Source: Acidobacteria bacterium AH-259-L09 (GTDB taxonomy: Bacteria > Acidobacteriota > UBA6911 > RPQK01). Taken from it: DNA of 13,072 nt. The position numbers and the translations under genes are program-made. Positions 7,495 to 13,072 of the stretch are shown here, in pieces. The stretch is taken from NCBI GenBank assembly GCA_027717875.1, contig JALLOL010000046.1:1-13072 (forward strand), written 5' to 3'. Within the stretch, counting starts at the first letter, position 1. Each line of letters opens with the position of its first letter. Below the pieces are notes generated by a model, which was not told the DNA's origin, did not search any database, and was given only the letters and a program-made list of their open reading frames with translations.

Positions 7495-8174
7495 TAGTTA
7501 ACACTCGGATCCTCGGGTTTGAGATGATGGAATCTGGACACAAAACGCTTGCCCTTGACCTGTTGTCTGAGAATAGCCAGAGCAGTTTCGGCTCGTACTT
7601 TCAGACGATCCATTTCCAATAACTGCTGCTTGTCATAAACTGAGAGATTCAATGAAGAACAGATCGAATTGACCAGACTTGGAAAATCAAGTTTCTCCAA
7701 GACATCCAGCTTCAATTCGGGGCTGGTGGTTTCTTCGGTCAACTCTCGGAAAAGCAACATCAATTCGGTCGCTATTTCGCTCACCTCTTGACTGCTTGGT
7801 ATCACGTCCTTCAACAGCTGGACCCGAGCCACCCGATAGGGTTTTTGCCGAATGAAGTCAATGATCTCGTACCGATGGCGACCTTGTAACAGGATGTTGT
7901 ATTTCCCCTCCTCCAATTCTTTGTGTTCGGTGATCAGCCCCATACCTCCGGTAGTGAAGACATCCGGATTTCCGTAATACTTGCTCTCCCAGCCTGGCTG
8001 TAAAAGGGCCAGTCCGATTTGCCCGTCGCCCTTAAGAGCATCCGAGACCATCTGCTTGTACCTTGGCTCAAAGATGTGAAAAGGCAACACGGTGTGAGGG
8101 AAAAAGACCACATTCGGGAGTGGAAAGACAGGAAGTTCCAAAATGTCTGGAAAGTTGAGGACTTCTCCCGTCAT
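7494..8174 (-). CDS. Stand-alone LON substrate-binding domain protein
   Basis: A 226-residue protein consisting of the LON N-terminal domain, without the AAA+ ATPase and Ser-Lys protease of full Lon. The hallmark is LPVFPLPNVVFFPHTVLPFH (about 13-32) followed by IFEPRY. The glycine-rich strands GGMGLITEHKELEEGKYNIL and LQGRHRYEI follow. Residues from about 130 form a helical bundle with a Leu/Glu-rich pattern. In Lon this domain binds unfolded substrates; free-standing versions have no agreed function, so an adaptor or chaperone-like role is inference. ATG 8174 is chosen; an in-frame TTG at 8183 adds three residues and has no usable ribosome-binding site. The gene starts 37 bp inside the flank of an inverted-repeat element that separates it from acnA, and it ends in a TAGTG overlap with the M1-like peptidase. 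No convincing promoter is visible in the 110-bp repeat spacer upstream. Confidence 0.92.
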   Translation of the reverse strand: MTGEVLNFPDILELPVFPLPNVVFFPHTVLPFHIFEPRYKQMVSDALKGDGQIGLALLQPGWESKYYGNPDVFTTGGMGLITEHKELEEGKYNILLQGRHRYEIIDFIRQKPYRVARVQLLKDVIPSSQEVSEIATELMLLFRELTEETTSPELKLDVLEKLDFPSLVNSICSSLNLSVYDKQQLLEMDRLKVRAETALAILRQQVKGKRFVSRFHHLKPEDPSVN

Positions 8175-8211
8175 TTCGAACAAAGCCTACGAGATTCTTG
8201 CTAGGAAGACA

Positions 8212-8413
8212 ACTGATCAGCTGACAAAATTCAGAATCCAGAATCCAGAATTCAGAAGGCTCAACACCTATGTTGGCCTCGCTCACTATAATAGGTTAAC
8301 TGGAAGCAGCTGCGGCTGGAGCCGTGAGTCTTCCTTGTTTGCACGATTATTCCTGAGGAATTCTGGATTCTGAATTCTGGATTCTGGATTCTGAATTTTG
8401 TCAGCTGATCAGT
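8212..8413. repeat. Inverted repeat built of 7-bp tandem units (46-bp perfect arms)
   Basis: The left arm 8212-8257 and right arm 8368-8413 are perfect reverse complements over 46 bp, around a 110-bp spacer with no gene. Each arm, read inward, begins with a unique end (ACTGATCAGCTGACAAAAT) and continues with tandem heptamers of form YCAGAAT. The left arm has TCAGAAT, CCAGAAT, CCAGAAT and a fourth unit ending in G (8231-8258). The right arm, on the minus strand, has five intact units (8394-8360). The right arm overlaps the end of acnA: the acnA stop TGA (8411-8409) and two bases of its last codon lie in the unique end. No transposase and no flush target-site duplication are seen. The arms resemble short tandemly repeated repetitive (STRR) heptamers known from cyanobacteria in form only. 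A transcribed hairpin could act as a terminator for acnA. Confidence 0.9.
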
Positions 8414-11210
8414 CCCGCAGGGTACGCAGCACATAATGCAGTATTCCACCGTGGCGGTAGTACGTGACTTCGTTGGGCGTATCCACACGCGTGATCACGC
8501 TAAAGCTCTTTTCGGTTCCCTCTTCAGCAACCGCTCGGACAGCGAGTTTCTTGCCAGGCTGCAAGCCATCCTCCAAACCCAGCAGGTGATAGGTCTCAAA
8601 GCCGGTGAGAGCCAACGTCTTGCGATTCTGACCTTCCTCAAATTGTAAAGGCAAGACACCCATGCCGATTAAATTGCTGCGATGGATGCGCTCGAAACTT
8701 TCGGCCAGGACCGCCTCGACACCAAGCAGTCGAGTACCCTTGGCGGCCCAGTCACGAGATGATCCCGAACCATATTCCTTCCCGGCAATGACCAGCAGTG
8801 GGACTCCCTCTTCCCTGTATTTCATGGCTGCGTCGTAGATGGATATCGGCTCAGAAGAGGAAGGATGGATGGTGTATCCTCCTTCAGTCCCCGGTGCCAG
8901 GAGGTTGCGCAGGCGGATATTGCCGAAGGTTCCCCGCATCATCACCTCGTGATTCCCTCTACGAGATCCGAAAGAATTGAAATCTTTTGGCTCGACACTC
9001 TCAGAGATGAGGTAAAGACCGGCTGGACCATCCTTGGGGATGGATCCCGCAGGAGAGATGTGGTCGGTGGTAACCGAATCTGCCAGCACTGCCAGCACTC
9101 GCATCCCTCGGATGTCCTTCAAAGGCTGGGGTTCCCGAGGCATACGCTCAAAAAAGGGCGGCTGTTTAATGTAAGTGGAGCTGTCGTCCCAAGCATACCG
9201 ATTACCCGGCGGAATGGGCAGTTCTTGCCACCTTTGGTCACCAGTGAAGACATCAGCATACTTCCTGGCGAACATCTCCCTTTTCACCGTACGGCGGATC
9301 GTAGCGTGAATCTCCTCCTGAGAAGGCCAAATGTCTTTGAGATAAACGTCTTTCCCGCTACCATCCTGACCCAGAGGCTGGTTGTAAAGGTCAATATCCA
9401 TTCGTCCAGCCAGAGCATAAGCCACGACCAAAGGCGGGGATGCTAAATAGTTGGCACGAACATGGGGATTGATGCGTCCCTCGAAATTTCGGTTCCCGGA
9501 GAGCACGGAACAGACGACCAAGTCATGCCTCTCGACAGCAAGGGAGATGGGCTGGGGGAGTGGACCGCTGTTCCCAATACAGGTGGTACAGCCATAACCG
9601 ACCAGATTAAAACCAAGCTGATTGAGATACGATAGCAGTCCTGCCTCCTCGAGATACTCTGTCACCACCTTGGATCCAGGTGCCAGACTCGTCTTGACCC
9701 AAGGTCGGCGGTGGAGGCCGCGCTCGACTGCATTCTTTGCCAGCAGCCCTGACCCAATCATGACCGACGGATTGGAGGTATTGGTGCAACTGGTAATGGC
9801 AGCGATGACTACGGCCCCATGGCGGAGTTCAAACTCTACCGCCTCGCTGCCGGACTCCGCTGCCTCAAGCTGCACCTTGATACCTGGAGGCGCTGCGGTT
9901 GCAACTGCCACACCCGCTGCATCACCGCCTTCCGCTTCCCAGGAACCGACCTGCTCAGATCCTGGCTCGAGCCAGTCCACGTCCTTCGTCATGGCTCTCA
10001 GACTCTCTTGAAAGGAGTCCTTTGACCTTCGCAAAGGAATAAGGTCCTGGGGCCGCTTGGGGCCGGCCAAACTGGGCTCCACCCTCCCCAAATCCAGGTC
10101 AAGCGCATCGCTGTATTCCGCCTCCGGACTTTCAGCAGTGTGAAAAAGGCCCTGTGCCTTCGCATAGGTCTCGACAAGCGCCACCCGTTCAGGGCTGCGG
10201 GCGGTAAGCTGCAAATACTTGAGGGTTTCTGCATCAATCGGAAAAATGGCGCAGGTGGCTCCATATTCAGGGGACATGTTGCCAAGGGTGGCCCGATTCG
10301 CCAGGGAAAGACTCGATATCCCGGGACCATAAAACTCAACAAACTTACCAACCACGCCTTTCCCGCGCAGCATTTGGGTAATGGTGAGCACCAAATCAGT
10401 CGCCGTTGCACCTTCAGGCAGTCTTCCATGTAGTCTGAAACCGACGACCTGCGGAATGAGCAAACTGATGGGCTGGCCAAGCATGGCCGCTTCGGCCTCG
10501 ATTCCACCAACGCCCCATCCCAAAACTCCAAGACCATTGATCATCGTGGTGTGGCTGTCCGTTCCCACCAGTGTGTCCGGATAAGCTATTGGCCGACCGC
10601 CATCCACTTCCGACTCGAACACCACTCGGGCGAGGTACTCCAGATTGACCTGATGCACGATTCCGGTGGCCGGCGGGACCACATGAAAATTGTCGAAAGC
10701 GGATTGCCCCCAGCGCAGAAACGCATACCGCTCGCGGTTTCGCTCAAACTCTCTTTGGACGTTGAGTTGAAAAGAATTCGGGCCACCAAAAGAATCCACT
10801 TGAACCGAATGATCGATGACCAGCTCGGAAGGTACGAGCGGATTAATTTTTGCAGGGTCTCCTCCCATCTCTGCCATGGCGTCCCGCATAACAGCCAGGT
10901 CAACGACGGTAGGAACACCGGTAAAGTCCTGAAGGATGACACGCGCCGGTGTAAAGGCGATTTCTCGATCCGGTCGTTTTTTCGGGTCCCAATTGATCAA
11001 AGTTTTAATATCATCATCAGTTATTGCTTCTCCATCCTCGTGACGAAGCAGGTTTTCCAACAGAATTTTCAGCGAGAAAGGCAAACGACTGAGATTTCCA
11101 ATCCCTTTGACCTCCAGAGCCGTCAGATCGAAATAATCCAGCTCACGCCGGTTCACCTGTAGACTCGACCGGACGCCAAAACTGTCTAAACTGTTCTTCG
11201 ACATTGCCAT
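8409..11210 (-). CDS. acnA: Aconitate hydratase (AcnA type)
   Basis: Isomerises citrate to isocitrate via cis-aconitate in the TCA cycle, using a 4Fe-4S cluster in the cytoplasm. The 933-residue product has the three cluster cysteines, Cys475 ([10 protein letters not shown]) and Cys541/Cys544 ([13 protein letters not shown]), and aconitase signatures [23 protein letters not shown] (215-237) and the swivel-domain [15 protein letters not shown] (811-825). Domain order is 1-3 then a mobile domain 4 from about 700, as in IRP1/AcnA. It is somewhat longer than E. coli AcnA (891 residues), largely through an Ala/Glu/Gly-rich, poorly conserved linker (about 415-460) before the Cys475 segment. ATG 11210 is used; ATG 11204, two codons in, has a GGA at good spacing and could equally be the start. 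The TGA stop falls in the heptamer inverted repeat. lpdA lies upstream on the same strand, separated by 420 bp of octamer repeats, so acnA probably has its own promoter. Confidence 0.97.
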   Translation of the reverse strand: MAMSKNSLDSFGVRSSLQVNRRELDYFDLTALEVKGIGNLSRLPFSLKILLENLLRHEDGEAITDDDIKTLINWDPKKRPDREIAFTPARVILQDFTGVPTVVDLAVMRDAMAEMGGDPAKINPLVPSELVIDHSVQVDSFGGPNSFQLNVQREFERNRERYAFLRWGQSAFDNFHVVPPATGIVHQVNLEYLARVVFESEVDGGRPIAYPDTLVGTDSHTTMINGLGVLGWGVGGIEAEAAMLGQPISLLIPQVVGFRLHGRLPEGATATDLVLTITQMLRGKGVVGKFVEFYGPGISSLSLANRATLGNMSPEYGATCAIFPIDAETLKYLQLTARSPERVALVETYAKAQGLFHTAESPEAEYSDALDLDLGRVEPSLAGPKRPQDLIPLRRSKDSFQESLRAMTKDVDWLEPGSEQVGSWEAEGGDAAGVAVATAAPPGIKVQLEAAESGSEAVEFELRHGAVVIAAITSCTNTSNPSVMIGSGLLAKNAVERGLHRRPWVKTSLAPGSKVVTEYLEEAGLLSYLNQLGFNLVGYGCTTCIGNSGPLPQPISLAVERHDLVVCSVLSGNRNFEGRINPHVRANYLASPPLVVAYALAGRMDIDLYNQPLGQDGSGKDVYLKDIWPSQEEIHATIRRTVKREMFARKYADVFTGDQRWQELPIPPGNRYAWDDSSTYIKQPPFFERMPREPQPLKDIRGMRVLAVLADSVTTDHISPAGSIPKDGPAGLYLISESVEPKDFNSFGSRRGNHEVMMRGTFGNIRLRNLLAPGTEGGYTIHPSSSEPISIYDAAMKYREEGVPLLVIAGKEYGSGSSRDWAAKGTRLLGVEAVLAESFERIHRSNLIGMGVLPLQFEEGQNRKTLALTGFETYHLLGLEDGLQPGKKLAVRAVAEEGTEKSFSVITRVDTPNEVTYYRHGGILHYVLRTLRD

Positions 11211-11229
11211 TCCGTTCTATCCCAATGCC

Positions 11230-11259
11230 ATCTTATGAGGGCATTTCGTCAGCCCACAA
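11230..11259 (-). promoter_or_regulatory. Possible acnA promoter
   Basis: On the minus strand TTGTGG (11259-11254) and TAAGAT (11235-11230) are 18 bp apart, 20 bp before ATG 11210. Each hexamer matches the sigma-70 consensus at only about four of six positions. It lies in the roughly 90 bp of non-repetitive sequence between acnA and the octamer array. Confidence 0.25.
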
Positions 11260-11302
11260 TCAGGATACTTGGATCATCAGGCAAAGGCAATTGGACGTGC
11301 TC

Positions 11303-11518
11303 GTGAGTTCGTGAGTTCGTGAGTTCGTGAGTTTGTGAGTTCGTGAGTTTGTGAGTTCGTGCGTTTGTGAGTTCGTGCGTTTGTGAGTTCGTGCGTTCGT
11401 GAGTTCGTGATGTGGTGCCGTCGTGAATTCGTGCTGTGGTGCCGTGGTGCTATTGTGCTGTGGTGATTTCGTGCTGTGGTGCTGTCGTGCTGTCGTGCTG
11501 TCGTGCTGTGGTGTGATC
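11303..11518 (+). repeat. Array of 27 tandem octamers, left arm of an inverted pair
   Basis: Twenty-seven 8-bp units keep one register from 11303 to 11518. All begin GTG. The outer part (11303-11406) is mostly GTGAGTTC with GTGAGTTT, GTGCGTTT and GTGCGTTC variants. The inner part (11407-11518) is mostly GTGCTGTG, GTGCTGTC and related forms. With the opposing array at 11579-11634 it fills most of the 420 bp between acnA and lpdA. The unit length is not a multiple of three and the plus-strand units contain TGA, so no protein is supported. A minus-strand reading frame through it (11538-11260) is an artefact of composition. Confidence 0.92.
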
Positions 11519-11578
11519 GTCACTCGCTGATCTGCCAAATAACTACGCTATACCCGCAGTTTGAGATGTATGACCTGT

Positions 11579-11634
11579 CACAGCACCACAGCACAATAGC
11601 ACCACGGCACCACAGCACCACAGCACGAACTCAC
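11579..11634 (-). repeat. Array of seven tandem octamers, right arm of the inverted pair
   Basis: Seven octamers in the same family lie on the opposite strand. Read from 11634 downward they are GTGAGTTC, GTGCTGTG twice, GTGCCGTG, GTGCTATT and GTGCTGTG twice. Positions 11584-11618 are the perfect reverse complement of 11431-11465 (35 bp, four units in the same order plus GTG). Both arms have GTGAGTTC outside and GTGCTGTG inside, so the pair is a mirrored structure around a 60-bp spacer (11519-11578). The outermost unit overlaps the end of lpdA and contains its TGA stop codon (11633-11631). Confidence 0.9.
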
Positions 11635-13040
11635 CTGCGGTAGATATGCAGGGCGCGCCCCAGAAAGGCCTCAGCCACTTCACCCATGGTCTCAGACAGG
11701 GTGGGATGGGTGTGAATGATAGCCGCCAGGTCTTCCGCAACCGCCCCCATCTCGATCGCCAGGACGCCTTCGGCAATGAGCTCTCCGGCGTGAGGACCAA
11801 CGATTCCAACTCCCAGGATACGACCCGTTTCTGGATCAAAAATCATCTTTGTCAATCCTTCTAATCGGCCCAGGGTCAAGGCTCTTCCTGAAGCAGCCCA
11901 GGGGAATCGTGTGACCTTGACCTCTCGACCTTCACTCTTGGCTTGTGTCTCGGTCACACCGCACCAGGCAACCTCCGGGTCGGTAAAGACCACCGCAGGG
12001 ATGGCCAAGTTGTCGAAAACTGCGGGTTGACCCGCGATCACCTCAGCAGTCACCTTTCCTTCCCTGGTGGCTTTGTGAGCTAACATCGGCTCGCTTGCGA
12101 CGTCACCCACGGCGAAAATCCGGCTGTCGGTGGTACGACATTGATTGTCGATCTTAATGAAACCTTTTTCATCAATTTCGACTCTTGTCTTCTCCAAACC
12201 TAAATCGTCTGAGTTGGACCGGCGTCCCACACAGACCAAGACTTTTTCAAAGGTCTGCCGGTCTTCCTCAATCTCTCCTTCAAAGTCCACCTGTACTCCC
12301 TTCTTTGTCTCCTCCATCCCCACGACCTTGGTATTGAGGTGAATACTAGCGAACATATCCTGCATCCTTTTGTGAAGCGGTCTCACTAAATCCCGGTCGA
12401 CTCCCGGCAGCAGACCATCCGTTAGCTCCACCAGAGTGAGTCTGCTCCCCAGAGATGCATACACCGTTCCCAGTTCTAAGCCGATATACCCTCCTCCCAC
12501 TACGAGGAGTGTCTCGGGTACCTCTTCCAGCTCAAGCGCGGTTGTGGAATCCATTGCCCGGTCACTTTCAATCTCAACACCTGGAATGCCCACAGGGCGA
12601 GAGCCAGTGGCAACAATGGCATTCTTGAACTTGATCTCGGAGACCTCACTGTCCCTCAGGCGGAGTGACTCAGAGCTCTCGAATCTGGCGCGGCCGCGAA
12701 CAAACTCGATGCCGCGCAGGTGGACCAGTTGGGACAACCCTTCGGTGAATTTCCCGACAACCCTTTCTTTCCATTTACGCAAGGCTTCCAGATCAATTTT
12801 CGGATCCCCGAAGCGAATTCCGAACTCCTCCGCGTGATGAGCTTTACCCACGAGTTCAGCTACGAACAACAGCGCCTTTGAGGGAATACAGCCGGCGTAA
12901 AGACAAATGCCACCCGGCCGCTCTCGTGTATCCACCAGAATGGTGTCCAAACCCAAGTCAGCGGCATGAAAAGCAGCGGCATAGCCTCCAGGACCCGCAC
13001 CGATAACGACAAGTTCCGTCTCTCGTGACGACTCTGCCAT
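11631..13040 (-). CDS. lpdA: Dihydrolipoyl dehydrogenase (E3 component)
   Basis: Reoxidises dihydrolipoyl groups of 2-oxoacid dehydrogenase (or glycine cleavage) complexes with FAD and NAD+, in the cytoplasm. The 469-residue product has the FAD-binding GAGPGG (14-19), the redox disulfide Cys46/Cys51 in GGICLYAGCIPSK, the NAD-binding GGGYIG (182-187), the second FAD contact VGD (311-313) and the C-terminal active-site HTHPTLSE with His445 and Glu450. Length is normal for the family. The disulfide loop reads CLYAGC where many E3 enzymes have CLNVGC; CLY forms occur in other bacteria, so activity is expected. ATG 13040 is preceded by AAGGGAG (13051-13057 on the plus-strand scale) 10 nt upstream. 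No E1 or E2 gene is inside the window, but one could lie just beyond the right edge. The TGA stop lies inside the first octamer of the repeat at 11579-11634. Confidence 0.97.
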   Translation of the reverse strand: MAESSRETELVVIGAGPGGYAAAFHAADLGLDTILVDTRERPGGICLYAGCIPSKALLFVAELVGKAHHAEEFGIRFGDPKIDLEALRKWKERVVGKFTEGLSQLVHLRGIEFVRGRARFESSESLRLRDSEVSEIKFKNAIVATGSRPVGIPGVEIESDRAMDSTTALELEEVPETLLVVGGGYIGLELGTVYASLGSRLTLVELTDGLLPGVDRDLVRPLHKRMQDMFASIHLNTKVVGMEETKKGVQVDFEGEIEEDRQTFEKVLVCVGRRSNSDDLGLEKTRVEIDEKGFIKIDNQCRTTDSRIFAVGDVASEPMLAHKATREGKVTAEVIAGQPAVFDNLAIPAVVFTDPEVAWCGVTETQAKSEGREVKVTRFPWAASGRALTLGRLEGLTKMIFDPETGRILGVGIVGPHAGELIAEGVLAIEMGAVAEDLAAIIHTHPTLSETMGEVAEAFLGRALHIYRR

Positions 13041-13050
13041 TTCTATGGCA

Positions 13051-13060
13051 CTCCCTTCTT
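13051..13060 (-). promoter_or_regulatory. Ribosome binding site of lpdA
   Basis: AAGAAGGGAG on the minus strand contains a strong Shine-Dalgarno core (AAGGGAG) about 10 nt before ATG 13040 and supports that start. A TAG lies between the two, so any upstream gene may end close by, beyond the window's reach. Confidence 0.6.
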
Positions 13061-13072
13061 AAGTCTGATTGC

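Noticed and set aside
8287..8292. Perfect TATAAT on the plus strand in the repeat spacer
   Set aside because: No -35 hexamer at 16-18 bp upstream, and no plus-strand gene follows; it would run antisense into acnA.
8212..8413. Insertion sequence
   Set aside because: The spacer of 110 bp is too short for a transposase and no flush target duplication flanks the arms; kept only as a repeat.
8865..9446. Long plus-strand frame (193 codons) opposite acnA
   Set aside because: It is antisense to highly conserved aconitase sequence, including domain signatures, and has no recognisable protein features.
11260..11538. A 92-codon minus-strand reading frame rich in His, Thr, Asn and Ser
   Set aside because: It is a translation of the octamer array; three octamers give an eight-residue period. 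No family resemblance or ribosome-binding site is seen, and its span is explained by the DNA repeat.
11303..11634. CRISPR array
   Set aside because: Units are 8 bp with no unique spacers between them, the arms are on opposite strands, and no cas gene is in the window.

Overview
The window reads as a chromosomal stretch of a Gram-negative-type heterotrophic bacterium. It carries central-carbon enzymes, two large exported metallopeptidases and several lineage-restricted membrane or secreted proteins. The combination of an M28 peptidase with PA and PDZ domains, an M1-like peptidase with a GGMEY motif, a stand-alone LON domain and a six-helix membrane protein with an FDYAKIKTAVED segment resembles Acidobacteriota. 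This assignment is an inference from gene content and could be wrong. Gene density is high and there is no IS element, phage gene, tRNA, rRNA or CRISPR array.

Layout from left to right. Positions 1-470 (minus) hold a hotdog acyl-CoA thioesterase that runs off the left edge. It is divergent, across 61 bp, from a small membrane-anchored coiled-coil protein (532-1056, plus). That gene converges with only 7 bp to spare on a minus-strand pair: a secreted helical protein (2881-3582) followed by an M28/PA/PDZ metallopeptidase, joined by a GTGA stop/start overlap. Across a 175-bp divergent promoter region lies an unrecognised 171-residue cytoplasmic protein (3758-4273, plus). A 140-bp nested inverted repeat of REP type (4294-4433) separates it from the end of the next minus-strand group.

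That group runs, in transcription order, lpdA (13040-11631), acnA (11210-8409), LON-domain protein (8174-7494), M1-like metallopeptidase (7494-5425) and a six-helix membrane protein (5410-4448). The last three are tightly packed (TAGTG overlap, then 14 bp) and look like one operon. lpdA and acnA supply dihydrolipoyl dehydrogenase (E3 of 2-oxoacid dehydrogenases) and aconitase, so they feed and run the TCA cycle.

The most unusual content is between genes. Two loci consist of short tandem repeats arranged as inverted arms around a short spacer. One has 7-bp units (8212-8413) with 46-bp perfect arms. The other has 8-bp units (11303-11634), with 27 units on one strand facing 7 on the other and sharing an ordered 35-bp block. 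In both, the right arm begins at the end of the upstream minus-strand gene, so the stop codons of acnA and lpdA lie inside the repeat. Together with the REP-like element they make three different inverted-repeat elements in 13 kb, all at gene 3' ends. No transposase or other enzyme that could explain them is in the window. I see no clear new multi-gene system among the protein-coding genes.
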